From Rodentibacter genomosp. 1 (GTDB taxonomy: Bacteria > Pseudomonadota > Gammaproteobacteria > Enterobacterales > Pasteurellaceae), in assembly GCF_001999285.1 (NCBI RefSeq), contig NZ_MLHN01000026.1:1-64000 (forward strand): a stretch of DNA of 64,000 nucleotides. The letters are read 5' to 3'. The notes beneath the pieces are model-generated. The model saw only the letters and a program-made list of their open reading frames with translations, was not told the origin of the DNA and searched no databases. Below, one piece after another: positions 39,218 to 48,861 of this stretch (positions are counted from its first letter, which is position 1; the number at the start of each line of letters is the position of its first letter). A program made the position numbers and the translations under genes.

Positions 39218-41068
39218 ATGAAAATCTTTAACAAACTTGAAGAATGGATTGGTGGCGCTTTATTCCTTGTCATCTTTTGTATTCTTATTGCCCAAATTCT
39301 TTCTCGACAAGTTTTTCAATCCCCCCTTATTTGGAGTGAAGAGTTGGCAAAATTACTCTTTGTCTATGTGGGGATGTTAGGTATTAGCGTTGCGGTCAGA
39401 AAACAAGAGCACGTTTATATTGATTTCTTAACCAATTTAATGCCTGAGCGAATCAAAAAAATAGCCAATACTTTTGTTCAGCTCGTTATTTTTGGCGGTA
39501 TTTTCTTTTTTATCCATTTTGGCGTGCGTAATTTTCTGAGTGCAAATTTCCCAATTGATGCACTAGGTGGGATTTCAGAAAAGTGGATTTTTGCCTCATT
39601 ACCCATTATTGCTACGTTGATGATGATTCGTTTCTTCCAAGCCCAAGCACACAATTTTAAGGAAGGAAAAAGTTATTTACCTGCCACATTTTTCATCATA
39701 AGTGCTGTCATTTTACTCGCTATTTTATACTTCGCACCGGATTGGTTTAAAGTATTACGTATCACCAACTATGTAAAATTAGGCGCTAATGCAGTTTATG
39801 TTGCCTTACTTGTTTGGCTTGTGATTATGTTCTTAGGCGTGCCTGTGGGTTGGTCTCTCTTTATTACTTCCCTGCTTTATTTCTCAATGACCCGTTGGAA
39901 TGTGGTGAATGCTGCAGCGGATAAATTGGTGTATAGCCTCGATAGTTTCCCACTCCTTGCTGTACCATTTTATATTCTCACCGGTATTTTGATGAATACA
40001 GGGGGAATCACCGAACGAATCTTTAATTTTGCCAAAGCCTTGCTCGGTCACTATACCGGCGGAATGGGTCATGTGAATATCGGGGCAAGTTTATTATTCT
40101 CCGGTATGTCCGGCTCGGCTCTTGCTGATGCGGGAGGATTAGGGCAACTTGAAATTAAAGCCATGCGTGATGCCGGTTATGATGATGACATTTGCGGTGG
40201 TATCACAGCAGCGTCCTGTATTATCGGCCCTTTGGTTCCGCCAAGTATTGCAATGATTATTTACGGGGTAATCGCCAATGAATCCATTGCAAAACTTTTT
40301 ATTGCCGGCTTCGTACCCGGAGTACTGGTAACGATTGCGTTAATGGTGATGAACTATTATGTCTCTAAAAAACGTGGCTATCCAAGAACGCCAAAAGCCA
40401 CCCGTGAACAACTTTGCACTTCATTTAAAAAAGCCTTTTGGGCAATTTTAACGCCGTTATTAATTATTGGTGGGATCTTCTCCGGTTTATTCAGCCCGAC
40501 AGAATCAGCCGTTGTTGCGGCAAGTTATTCGGTGATTATCGGGAAATTTGTCTATAAAGAGCTCACCTTAAAAATGCTTTTCAACAGCTGTGTAGAAGCG
40601 ATGGCGATTACCGGCGTAGTAGTATTAATGGTTATGACCGTCACCTTCTTTGGCGATATGATCGCCCGTGAACAAGTGGCCATGCGTATCGCTGACATCT
40701 TTGTTGCCGTTGCGGATTCACCGTTAATGGTATTAGTGATGATTAACGCCCTGTTACTTTTCCTTGGGATGTTTATTGATGCCTTAGCATTGCAATTCTT
40801 AGTCCTTCCAATGCTAATTCCAATTGCCATGCAATTTAATATCGACCTCATTTTCTTCGGTGTAATGACGACCTTGAATATGATGATCGGTATCTTAACA
40901 CCACCAATGGGTATGGCTCTCTTTGTGGTCGCTCGAGTGGGCAATATGTCGGTATCGACGGTAACAAAAGGCGTACTGCCGTTCTTAATTCCAATATTTG
41001 CTATGCTGGTTCTAATTACGGTTTTCCCACAAATTATTACCTTTATACCGAATCTCTTGGTTCCATAG
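39218..41068 (+). CDS. siaQM: Sialic acid TRAP transporter fused membrane subunit
   Basis: Sodium-coupled inner membrane permease (SiaT in H. influenzae) with the small Q subunit (about 1-165, DctQ motif [17 protein letters not shown]) fused to the large M subunit (about 190-616) through a linker helix. M-subunit family segments are [55 protein letters not shown] and [12 protein letters not shown]. Length is 616 residues. It acts with SiaP. It ends just before a pair of inverted uptake signals. Confidence 0.97.
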   Translation: MKIFNKLEEWIGGALFLVIFCILIAQILSRQVFQSPLIWSEELAKLLFVYVGMLGISVAVRKQEHVYIDFLTNLMPERIKKIANTFVQLVIFGGIFFFIHFGVRNFLSANFPIDALGGISEKWIFASLPIIATLMMIRFFQAQAHNFKEGKSYLPATFFIISAVILLAILYFAPDWFKVLRITNYVKLGANAVYVALLVWLVIMFLGVPVGWSLFITSLLYFSMTRWNVVNAAADKLVYSLDSFPLLAVPFYILTGILMNTGGITERIFNFAKALLGHYTGGMGHVNIGASLLFSGMSGSALADAGGLGQLEIKAMRDAGYDDDICGGITAASCIIGPLVPPSIAMIIYGVIANESIAKLFIAGFVPGVLVTIALMVMNYYVSKKRGYPRTPKATREQLCTSFKKAFWAILTPLLIIGGIFSGLFSPTESAVVAASYSVIIGKFVYKELTLKMLFNSCVEAMAITGVVVLMVMTVTFFGDMIAREQVAMRIADIFVAVADSPLMVLVMINALLLFLGMFIDALALQFLVLPMLIPIAMQFNIDLIFFGVMTTLNMMIGILTPPMGMALFVVARVGNMSVSTVTKGVLPFLIPIFAMLVLITVFPQIITFIPNLLVP

Positions 41069-41072
41069 CCCA

Positions 41073-41110
41073 AAGTGCGGTTAAAAATCATCAAGTTTTT
41101 GACCGCACTT
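41073..41110. terminator. Paired uptake signals after siaQM
   Basis: AAGTGCGGT and ACCGCACTT face each other, with AAAAA/TTTTT extending the stem inward after one mismatch. It may be a partial terminator before nanM. Confidence 0.6.
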
Positions 41111-41177
41111 AAAATAATCACTCTATTCAATGCCGTTTTATGAATAGCAAACCATAACACACTCAATGAGGTTTATT

Positions 41178-42305
41178 ATGACATTAACAAAAACAGCATT
41201 ATGCACTGCACTTTTCGCCACTGTTGCTTTTTCCGCCAATGTTCAAGCCTATCCGGATCTACCGGTTGGTATTAAAAGCGGTGCAGGGGCATTAATTGGC
41301 GATACTCTTTATGTTGGCTTAGGATCGGGTGGTGATAAATTCTACTCACTTGACTTAAAAGATCCAGCTGCACAATGGAAAGAAATCGCGACTTTCCCTG
41401 GCGGAGAGCGCAACCAACCTGTTGCTGCAAGCGTAGGGGGAAAACTTTATGTATTCGGCGGATTACAAAAAAATGAAAAAGGCGAGCTACAGCTTGTCAA
41501 TGATGCCCACCAATATAATCCGACAGACAACTCTTGGACAAAATTGCCAACCCGTTCTCCAAGGGGCTTAGTCGGATCATCCGGTGCATCGCACGGTGAT
41601 AAAGTTTATATTGTCGGTGGTTCTAATCTGTCTATTTTCAACGGCTACTTTCAAGACTTTGTGGCAGCGGGAGAAGACAAATCGAAAAAAGATGCCATTG
41701 CCTCAGCTTATTTCGATCAACGTCCGGAAGACTATTTCTTTACCACAGAATTATTAAGCTATGAACCCTCAACGAATAAATGGCGAAATGAAGGACAAGT
41801 GCCATTCTCAGGTCGTGCAGGCGCCGCATTTACTATTCAAGACAATGATTTAATGGTCGTCAATGGGGAAATCAAACCCGGTCTTCGTACTGCAGAAACC
41901 CACCAAGGTAAATTTACCGCAAAAGGAGTTGAATGGAAAAATCTACCGGATCTACCGGCGCCGAAAGGACAAAGTCAAGATGGCCTAGCCGGCGCAATGG
42001 CGGGTTATAGCCACGGTCATTATTTAGTCACCGGTGGGGCAAATTTCCCGGGTTCTGTTAAACAATTTAAGGAAGGTATGTTGCATGCCCATAAAGGTTT
42101 AACTAAAGCGTGGCATAAGGACGTTTACGCCTTGAATAAAGGCAAATGGCAGATCGTTGGTGAATTACCAATGAATATCGGCTATGGCGTATCCGTTTCT
42201 TACGATAATAAAGTACTCTTAATCGGTGGTGAGACGGATGGAGGGAAAGCCTTAACCTCAGTGCAAACATTAAGCTATGACGGCAAAAAATTGACCGTAG
42301 AATAA
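41178..42305 (+). CDS. nanM: N-acetylneuraminate epimerase (mutarotase)
   Basis: Periplasmic Kelch-type beta-propeller that speeds conversion of alpha-Neu5Ac, released by sialidases, to the beta form. The signal peptide ends SANVQA before [13 protein letters not shown]. Kelch repeats show as [21 protein letters not shown] and [10 protein letters not shown], with a closing repeat [12 protein letters not shown]. The ATG at 41178 has AGG nine bases upstream, inside the codons that would follow the alternative ATG at 41166. Length is 375 residues. Confidence 0.94.
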   Translation: MTLTKTALCTALFATVAFSANVQAYPDLPVGIKSGAGALIGDTLYVGLGSGGDKFYSLDLKDPAAQWKEIATFPGGERNQPVAASVGGKLYVFGGLQKNEKGELQLVNDAHQYNPTDNSWTKLPTRSPRGLVGSSGASHGDKVYIVGGSNLSIFNGYFQDFVAAGEDKSKKDAIASAYFDQRPEDYFFTTELLSYEPSTNKWRNEGQVPFSGRAGAAFTIQDNDLMVVNGEIKPGLRTAETHQGKFTAKGVEWKNLPDLPAPKGQSQDGLAGAMAGYSHGHYLVTGGANFPGSVKQFKEGMLHAHKGLTKAWHKDVYALNKGKWQIVGELPMNIGYGVSVSYDNKVLLIGGETDGGKALTSVQTLSYDGKKLTVE

Positions 42306-42324
42306 TCACTGATACTATATCAAC

Positions 42325-42353
42325 ACAGCTTGTGAGTGCCTATCACAAGCTGT
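42325..42353 (+). repeat. Intercistronic hairpin between nanM and the PTS gene
   Basis: ACAGCTTGTGA and TCACAAGCTGT form a perfect 11-bp stem with a 7-base loop, followed by TCTCT. It may attenuate transcription or protect an mRNA end. It also contains TGTGA and TCACA, but with seven rather than six bases between them. Confidence 0.65.
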
Positions 42354-42377
42354 TCTCTAATGAATCAAGGAGTATTT

Positions 42378-43847
42378 ATGAGTATTCTTAATTATGCACA
42401 AAAAATCGGGCAGGCCTTGATGGTTCCGGTGGCGGCATTACCTGCTGCTGCATTATTAATGGGGATAGGCTATTGGCTCGATCCGGATGGTTGGGGAAGC
42501 AATAGCCAATTAGCCGCATTATTAATCAAATCCGGTGCAGCAATTATTGATAATATGGGCTTATTATTCGCTGTCGGTGTCTCTTTTGGTTTATCAAAAG
42601 ACAAACATGGTTCTGCCGCACTTTCAGGTCTAGTTGGCTTTTATGTTGTCACGACTTTACTTTCTCCCGGCGGTGTTGCACAGCTACAACATATTGATCC
42701 TAGCCAAGTACCCGCAGCTTTTAACAAAATTAATAACCAATTTATTGGGATCTTAATAGGGGTTATTTCTGCCGAACTTTATAATCGCTTCTATCAAGTA
42801 GAATTACCAAAAGCCCTTTCCTTCTTTAGTGGAAAACGTCTTGTTCCGATTGTCGTGGCTTTTGTTATGATCGCGATTTCTTTTATTCTCCTCTATGTTT
42901 GGCCACATATTTTTAATGCGCTCGTTTCTTTTGGCGAATCCATTAAAGATTTGGGCGCGGTGGGAGCAGGAATTTATGGCTTCTTTAACCGATTGCTTAT
43001 TTCTGTGGGCTTACACCATGCACTAAATTCTGTTTTCTGGTTTGACGTCGCCGGTATTAACGATATTCCAAATTTCCTCGGTGGGGCAAAATCCCTTGCT
43101 GAGGGAAGTGCAACTGTAGGCGTGACGGGAATGTATCAAGCCGGTTTCTTCCCTGTGATGATGTTTGGATTGCCGGGTGCGGCATTAGCCATTTACCATA
43201 GTGCAAAGCCTAGTCAAAAAGCGAAAGTAGCTTCAATTATGCTTGCGGCGGCATTTGCTTCATTCTTCACCGGAATCACCGAACCCCTTGAGTTTTCATT
43301 TATGTTTGTGGCCCCCATTCTTTATGTTATTCACGCATTTTTAACGGGGATTTCTGTATTTATTGCCGCAAGTATGCACTGGATTGCCGGTTTTGGTTTC
43401 AGCGCGGGGCTAGTAGATATGGTACTTTCCTCTCGCAATCCGCTTGCAGTAAATTGGTATATGCTCATTGTACAAGGATTAGGCTTCTTTGCTATTTACT
43501 ATGCAATATTCCGTACTGCAATCAAAGTCTTCAACCTCAAAACACTTGGACGTGAAGAGCAAGAAGAAATTCAGGAAGACACTTCTGCGGTAGATACGAC
43601 TTCTCGTGAAGAAACCGCTCTCAGATTTATTGATGCACTTGGCGGAAAAGAAAACTTCAAAAATATTGATGCTTGTATCACCCGATTACGCTTAACCTTG
43701 GCGGATCACAACAACATCAATGAAACACAACTAAAATCTCTAGGCTCAAAAGGAAACATCAAAATAGGAAATGATGGATTACAAGTTATTTTAGGCCCTG
43801 AGGCTGAGCTCATTGCAGAGGCAATTAAACGCCATATTAATCAGTAA
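42378..43847 (+). CDS. nagE: PTS N-acetylglucosamine transporter subunit IICB
   Basis: Imports GlcNAc and phosphorylates it to GlcNAc-6-P. The IIC membrane domain (about 1-375) has the glucose-family signatures MVPVAALPAAALLMGIGYW, GLHHALNSVFWFDV and TGITEPLEFSFMFVAP. The IIB domain (about 405-489) has the phosphorylated cysteine in IDACITRLRL. No IIA domain is fused, unlike E. coli NagE, so a separate IIA such as Crr is needed. AAGGAG precedes the ATG at 42378; an upstream extension is rejected. The specificity is inferred from similarity and from the context of nagA, nagB and nanM. Confidence 0.85.
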   Translation: MSILNYAQKIGQALMVPVAALPAAALLMGIGYWLDPDGWGSNSQLAALLIKSGAAIIDNMGLLFAVGVSFGLSKDKHGSAALSGLVGFYVVTTLLSPGGVAQLQHIDPSQVPAAFNKINNQFIGILIGVISAELYNRFYQVELPKALSFFSGKRLVPIVVAFVMIAISFILLYVWPHIFNALVSFGESIKDLGAVGAGIYGFFNRLLISVGLHHALNSVFWFDVAGINDIPNFLGGAKSLAEGSATVGVTGMYQAGFFPVMMFGLPGAALAIYHSAKPSQKAKVASIMLAAAFASFFTGITEPLEFSFMFVAPILYVIHAFLTGISVFIAASMHWIAGFGFSAGLVDMVLSSRNPLAVNWYMLIVQGLGFFAIYYAIFRTAIKVFNLKTLGREEQEEIQEDTSAVDTTSREETALRFIDALGGKENFKNIDACITRLRLTLADHNNINETQLKSLGSKGNIKIGNDGLQVILGPEAELIAEAIKRHINQ

Positions 43848-43854
43848 ATATATT

Positions 43855-43884
43855 CCCCGTCTAAAAGGACGGGGTTCTCTCCTT
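43855..43884 (+). terminator. Terminator after the GlcNAc PTS gene
   Basis: CCCCGTC / GACGGGG arms with a 6-base loop are followed by TTCTCTCCTTTT, eight bases after the stop. Confidence 0.75.
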
Positions 43885-43998
43885 TTCAATACCATACTTA
43901 CCAATTCTTCTATAATCCATAAATCGCAGAATTATCAATAAAAGCCACCCTGTGATATTTTTTCGGTATTATGTTGCAAAAAAGACATTTCAATGAAA

Positions 43999-44060
43999 TG
44001 CAGGGGCACACTGTATTTATCAACGATAAAATCAAATTATTTCAATATGTTATAAGCTGA
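43999..44060. repeat. Degenerate copy of the intergenic repeat element
   Basis: A 22-base stretch (44026-44047) is identical to the interior of the element at 27307-27387. The left flank GGGCACACTG resembles that element's inverted end. The right end is not recognisable. Confidence 0.5.
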
Positions 44061-44242
44061 TACACAATAGTAAGTTCCTCTCAAAATAAGGTTCAAGCAA
44101 CGACGATATAATGCCCAATTCTGTTATTTTTTCTTGAAGAATCTAAAGTATCCCAATAGATATTGATAGCAAAGCCGATAAAAAATGTATTTAACACAAA
44201 ATAAAAAATACAATTTGATATGATTATCTACTTTGTTTTTTC

Positions 44243-44292
44243 AAAAAATTTGCCGAAACACATTTCTAGTATTAGCAATGGTTTCGGCAAAT
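44243..44292 (-). terminator. tpsA terminator
   Basis: Perfect 12-bp arms ATTTGCCGAAAC / GTTTCGGCAAAT flank a 21-base loop; on the minus strand a T run follows directly. It lies 31 bases after the tpsA stop. Confidence 0.85.
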
Positions 44293-44323
44293 AAACGAGT
44301 ATAGTATTTAGATCAATGGATAA

Positions 44324-47300
44324 TTATCTATGTCTGCGTTTAATCATTTGTAAAACACGACCTTTTTGGTTTGTGGTTAAACTGATATTGGTTTTGACTA
44401 CTTGATTTTTTACCACTATCGGTGCCGGTGGATTAATACCGCCTTGTTTAATAGTTTCCGTTTTAGTTGAATCTACTTTTACATTGACGTCAGCTTTCAC
44501 ACCTGCAATTGTACCATTATCCCAATCTTTCTTAGCACTTTCAGCCCATTTATCCGCTGGATATGGGGTGAACTTACCACTACCATTAGCTGAAAGATGA
44601 ACACTGGTTTCATTCACTTTATCAGTAACCGGACTTGTAGTCACACTACCTTTAAGGTTATTGGTCACATTTTCTGCATTAATGCTACTTCCATTAAAAT
44701 GGGCATTCTTACCGGAGATTGTCGCATTTTGAGAATTCAAGTCCGTTGTAGTATGAGTTTCATTCCGCACCACATCCACATTTAATTTGCCTGAACCCTC
44801 TGCTGGCGTCCATTTATTATCACTAATACCACCACTGAGAGATAAACCTACATCTACACCGGTCTTATTGACATTATTTTTTGCGGCATTGAGATTAACA
44901 TCTCCTTTTCCACCATCCAGATTTAGGTTAGTACTGTTAGAGCTCACACCAGTTAGATTCACCCCATTTTCGGCTTGAATGTTAACATTTTTACCATTAA
45001 TCGAAACACCTTGATGAGTGGTGCTATTTTCATGTTGTACATTCACATTACCGTTAATACCAAGGCTTGAGGTATTTGCACCAATACTGACACCGGCACC
45101 TACACTCACGTTAAGATCTTGAACTTGACTTTTCCCTGGCTGAACATTAACTGTTTCTCCAGTGATAGAAACATTATTTCCTGCAGATACATTTGTACCT
45201 TGTAAGCTTACACCGTCTTTACCATGAATACCTACATTGTTACCGCCTTGAATATGATGTAATACCGCATCGGTACGGTTACCCTTATGCCCGTTAGCGG
45301 TGAAATTTACATCTACTGATGGAATTGCCGCCCCCGCAGCTGGGATCACAATTGAGCCGACACCAACATTTAAGGTAAAACCACCACCTTTATGAGAGCT
45401 CGTGTTTTGTGATTGAGTAAAGTTCGCTTTATCTGCATTAATATTGACATTATTGGTCGCACTAATATCAGCTTGGCTATTTAATTTGTCCGTTGTGATA
45501 TTTACATTTCCACCCTGAATATTTGCTTTGTGAGCTGTGCTTGATTCGCTTTTATCGTGCTGAAAATGAATACCTGCATTTACTCCCACATTAGCCGTAG
45601 CAAAATCTTTTGTACTTGCACTTACACCAATTGTTACACCGGCAGTGAGTTTCTCATTTTGCTTGGTATTTTGAGCTGACTGAATATTATGGATTTGAGA
45701 ATTAAGATTCACATTACCGCCACCTTGATATTGCGTTCCCATATCGGTCAGGCGACTACTATTCACATTAATATCTTTCCCCGCCTTTAAGGTCGTGCTT
45801 TGTGCATTACTTGCAGAATTGCTTTCACGTCCACCAGAAATACCCAATACCAGACTACCGCTTGCGACTTTATTTTTATCAACCGAAGTGGTTAAAGTTA
45901 AACCAAGATCAAAGTTCTTTTGCTTATCACTTTCCTTATTATACTCAGGAGCATGAGTAATATTTTTTGCATTTTCAACAATATTTTTACCCGCACTTAA
46001 TTGTGAGCCTTTATGGGCAATATTCTGATTAGCATTGATACTCAAATTATTTTTAGCAGATAGTTGACTAACTTTTGCTATTGTATTTTCCTGCTCACTA
46101 TCCTTATGTTGAATACCTAAAGACAATTTATTTGTAATACCACTTTCAGTTACTGTAACCGTGTTGGTTATTCCCACATCGGTATTCACTTTATTGGTAT
46201 AAGAATAATCATGATGTGCTTTGGTATTGACACGGTTAGCATTGATATTGAGATCGCCTTTTGTTGCCTCGACTTTACTTCCCGTTACATTCACATTATT
46301 GGCACGTAAATTTGTGTTTCCACCACTAACTTCTGATGGATTATAGTTATACCCTTTTTCTAATTTATAGTGCTTATAAAAGCCAAAAGTCGCACTGGCC
46401 TCACCTTTAAATTTCAGGTTATCCTTCACATTATTCGCAAGCCCCTGTGCCATTTCATCACGTTTAACCGTGCCAACAATGACATCAGTAAGTAAATCAA
46501 TGGAGGATTTTGCTAATCCCTCTTTATCAATTGATAGGCTCGGTTTCTCAACTTTAGTGGTAAAGCCGATACCTGATTGAGTATAACTTTGAGTGAAGTA
46601 GTTTTGGCTACCTCTTATATTGATGTTCCCATCGGCTACGATATCAAGTAACCCTCCCGCTTTTACACGACTACCAATGATATTCACATTCTTATTTGTC
46701 ACCAATTGTAAATTAGACTGAGAACCTAATTCTGCACCTTGTTTTGTATAAACAACTTTGTAGCCTCTGCTTCGTTCTTTGGTAATATCAAAAATTGTTC
46801 CTTTACGCCCCTTTTCTTCAAAAACACTAACGTTTTCAGCAGCGTCTAATACTAAATTACCGTTGTTTGCTTTTACTAATGCATCTTTACCAGAAATAAC
46901 TCGACTGCCCGATAAATTTACCCCATTCTGGGCATCAGCTAAAATCGTCCCCTTAACGGTAAAATCAGCCCCATGCTGTTCTTTATCATTTCGAGTAGAT
47001 GCTAATGCTTTAGAACCAGCCAATCCCCCCCAATATTTTTCTTTATCATCGACTTTATGGCTATTTCTCACCTCTTCGGCAGTAAAAAGTAATTTACCTT
47101 TATTTTCTACAACTAAGTCGCCATCAATTCGACCAATGGTACCGGCAAATTTCACATCGGAACCACCGGAAACGACTAAATCATCTTTGATATTAAATTC
47201 ACTGGCTACATGTTTTTCTGCAATCGCTGTTTGATAACTAGTGCCAGTTTTATGTTTCGGTGATACATTTTTAAACTGAACAGTATCATCATAGTAATTT

Positions 47301-48589
47301 TTTTCTTTTGTGCCTTGGAATAGGATCCCCTTCTCACCATGCAACGTTAAACTTTTCGCATTAATCTGTGACGCATCGCCACTTAATTTCCCTGTTGTTG
47401 AAGCCAATTTAAGTGAATCTGCTGTAATCTTCGTGCGGTGTGCTGTCTCAAGTCGAGTTTGCGCAATTTCTTCCACTTTTGAGGCACCTTTGGCTCGCCC
47501 CTCAGCAGTGGTTTCTCTCATTTCTGTTTTAACTGCCCCTAAATGTGTTTTTCCACCGATTAATACCGCTTCTTTTGCTTGAATTTCCGCGCCGGATAAA
47601 TCTAAATTACCTGATGTAGCAACAATCAAAGAGTCTGCCTTAATACTCGTTTTCTCAAAGGTTTCAGTGTCTTTATTTGATGTCACGCTACCAACGGATC
47701 TATTTGCCTCTTTAATTTCTTTGAATGTTCCACGATTTTTCTTTGTTACCGTACCGTCTAATTTTGCATTACCCGCCGTCACAATGACTTGTTTGGCGTC
47801 CAAATCGCTACTTGTTACAGCTAAGGTTGCTCTTTCATCAGTAGAATGGATTCGGATTCTGCCCGCCTGAATACTACCGGCGACCTTACCGTCTAAAATC
47901 TTCTCCTGTTGCGGTAACACATTAATAGTCAATGTCCCATCTTCAGCTCGTTCAACCTTATTACGACCTTGTAAGATATTGACATTTCCGTCCTTCGCTT
48001 GAATTTTCCCGGAAATATTCACCGTCGGTGCAATTAAATCTACATTATCAGTACCGGATATCGTCCCTTTTGTTGTCAAGTTATTATCGCTATCTATTTG
48101 ATATCCTGTTAATTTGCCATTTTCAACCGTTGCTTTACCAACAACAAGAGAAGCTCTTGGCGTATTAATAAAACCTGCACCATCTACACTAATACCATTC
48201 GGATTAGCAAGTACATAGTCCGCTTTTTGACCTGCAATTTCCTGTTTACCAGCAATATGGGAAGGATTGCGACTCACCACTTCGTTTAAAATAACTGTTG
48301 CTGCCTGTCCTCGCAAATTTGGATTAGAGGATATTTGACCTGCTAACTGAGTATGAGTTGTTTCTCGAGCATTATTTAAGACAGCCCCTGCTTTATCAAC
48401 GTTGTATTTATTATATTGGTTATGAGATAGACCTGACTGGCTCGGTGTTGCAATGTTGATAATTTCCACACCTTTTTGTTGAGAAACTTGAGTGTTCGCA
48501 TTCGCTGATTGAATATCAGCATAGCTAAACTGTGTGACATAGCATAATGATAATGCAATAGTAATTTTTGAGAGAGACATTTTTTGCAT
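44324..48589 (-). CDS. Filamentous haemagglutinin-like two-partner secretion exoprotein (TpsA)
   Basis: Large secreted or surface adhesin exported by the TpsB next to it. The signal peptide (1-24, ending SYA) leads to the TPS domain with the conserved NPNL (89-92) and NPNG (129-132) motifs. The rest is beta-helix made of repeats of the type G-x-V-N-I-x-A, with many imperfect copies of sequences such as NINADKANFTQS, NNVSITGETVNV and KNVNIQAENGVNLTG. It is 1421 residues, short for the family. No VENN/PT-VENN pretoxin motif or recognisable toxin domain follows; the protein ends in basic KRRHR, so it looks like an adhesin or a truncated protein, not a contact-dependent inhibition effector. The ATG at 48589 is preferred to a TTG at 48604. 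Confidence 0.88.
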   Translation of the reverse strand: MQKMSLSKITIALSLCYVTQFSYADIQSANANTQVSQQKGVEIINIATPSQSGLSHNQYNKYNVDKAGAVLNNARETTHTQLAGQISSNPNLRGQAATVILNEVVSRNPSHIAGKQEIAGQKADYVLANPNGISVDGAGFINTPRASLVVGKATVENGKLTGYQIDSDNNLTTKGTISGTDNVDLIAPTVNISGKIQAKDGNVNILQGRNKVERAEDGTLTINVLPQQEKILDGKVAGSIQAGRIRIHSTDERATLAVTSSDLDAKQVIVTAGNAKLDGTVTKKNRGTFKEIKEANRSVGSVTSNKDTETFEKTSIKADSLIVATSGNLDLSGAEIQAKEAVLIGGKTHLGAVKTEMRETTAEGRAKGASKVEEIAQTRLETAHRTKITADSLKLASTTGKLSGDASQINAKSLTLHGEKGILFQGTKEKNYYDDTVQFKNVSPKHKTGTSYQTAIAEKHVASEFNIKDDLVVSGGSDVKFAGTIGRIDGDLVVENKGKLLFTAEEVRNSHKVDDKEKYWGGLAGSKALASTRNDKEQHGADFTVKGTILADAQNGVNLSGSRVISGKDALVKANNGNLVLDAAENVSVFEEKGRKGTIFDITKERSRGYKVVYTKQGAELGSQSNLQLVTNKNVNIIGSRVKAGGLLDIVADGNINIRGSQNYFTQSYTQSGIGFTTKVEKPSLSIDKEGLAKSSIDLLTDVIVGTVKRDEMAQGLANNVKDNLKFKGEASATFGFYKHYKLEKGYNYNPSEVSGGNTNLRANNVNVTGSKVEATKGDLNINANRVNTKAHHDYSYTNKVNTDVGITNTVTVTESGITNKLSLGIQHKDSEQENTIAKVSQLSAKNNLSINANQNIAHKGSQLSAGKNIVENAKNITHAPEYNKESDKQKNFDLGLTLTTSVDKNKVASGSLVLGISGGRESNSASNAQSTTLKAGKDINVNSSRLTDMGTQYQGGGNVNLNSQIHNIQSAQNTKQNEKLTAGVTIGVSASTKDFATANVGVNAGIHFQHDKSESSTAHKANIQGGNVNITTDKLNSQADISATNNVNINADKANFTQSQNTSSHKGGGFTLNVGVGSIVIPAAGAAIPSVDVNFTANGHKGNRTDAVLHHIQGGNNVGIHGKDGVSLQGTNVSAGNNVSITGETVNVQPGKSQVQDLNVSVGAGVSIGANTSSLGINGNVNVQHENSTTHQGVSINGKNVNIQAENGVNLTGVSSNSTNLNLDGGKGDVNLNAAKNNVNKTGVDVGLSLSGGISDNKWTPAEGSGKLNVDVVRNETHTTTDLNSQNATISGKNAHFNGSSINAENVTNNLKGSVTTSPVTDKVNETSVHLSANGSGKFTPYPADKWAESAKKDWDNGTIAGVKADVNVKVDSTKTETIKQGGINPPAPIVVKNQVVKTNISLTTNQKGRVLQMIKRRHR

Positions 48590-48628
48590 AGATAGAAATC
48601 CCAAATGAGGAAAAATAGAACTGAAAAT

Positions 48629-48650
48629 CGGTAAGCATTCTTGCTTACCG
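48629..48650 (-). repeat. Leader hairpin before tpsA
   Basis: CGGTAAGC and GCTTACCG form a perfect 8-bp stem with a 6-base loop, ending 40 bases before the tpsA ATG. There is no T run. It may protect the 5' end of the message or be an RNA control element. Confidence 0.55.
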
Positions 48651-48768
48651 CCTATTTGCCAATAGTCTGTTCTAGTATTTTGATTGATAAGACAAACACA
48701 CCATTTGACGCGCTGGGTATTTTAAACATCAATGATAAAAATCCGATGACTTTTTTCAAGAAATATTT

Positions 48769-48794
48769 AAATTTGTGACCAACATCACAAATTT
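48769..48794. promoter_or_regulatory. Strong CRP-like palindrome between tpsB and tpsA
   Basis: AAATTTGTGA and TCACAAATTT are perfect 10-bp arms around CCAACA. The core TGTGACCAACATCACA has both CRP half-sites perfect. It lies in the 272-base gap upstream of tpsA. On the minus strand TTGAAA (48759-48754), 16 bases and TATCAT (48737-48732) are candidate promoter elements downstream, with TAAAAT (48724-48719) as another -10. The layout suggests that tpsA has its own promoter apart from tpsB. Confidence 0.7.
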
Positions 48795-48861
48795 ATATTT
48801 CCCCCATATCCTTCAAATTTAGAGAGCATATCACGATAAAAGAACCTATTGTCTTGACTAA

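Larger units (their letters stand above)
43848..44323. other. Intergenic region between the PTS gene and tpsA
   Basis: It holds the PTS terminator, a degenerate repeat element and the tpsA terminator. On the minus strand a 44-codon open stretch ends at 44093 and contains NTFFIGFAINIYWDTLDSS. It has no start codon or ribosome binding site and may be a gene relic. No convincing gene is present. Confidence 0.5.

Noticed and set aside
40552-41166. Minus-strand 204-codon frame opposite siaQM
   Set aside because: It is antisense to membrane-spanning segments of siaQM and rich in Ile, Thr and Lys as a mirror of hydrophobic codons; there is no start signal.
42325-42353. A CRP site before the PTS gene
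   Set aside because: TGTGA and TCACA are present but are separated by seven bases instead of six, and the arms extend to an 11-bp stem, so a hairpin explains it better.
46779-47234. Plus-strand frames opposite tpsA
   Set aside because: Long antisense frames are expected opposite repetitive beta-helix genes; none has a ribosome site or a recognisable motif.
44324-48589. CdiA contact-dependent inhibition effector
   Set aside because: No VENN or pretoxin motif, no C-terminal toxin and no small immunity gene downstream; only an adhesin-type exoprotein is supported.
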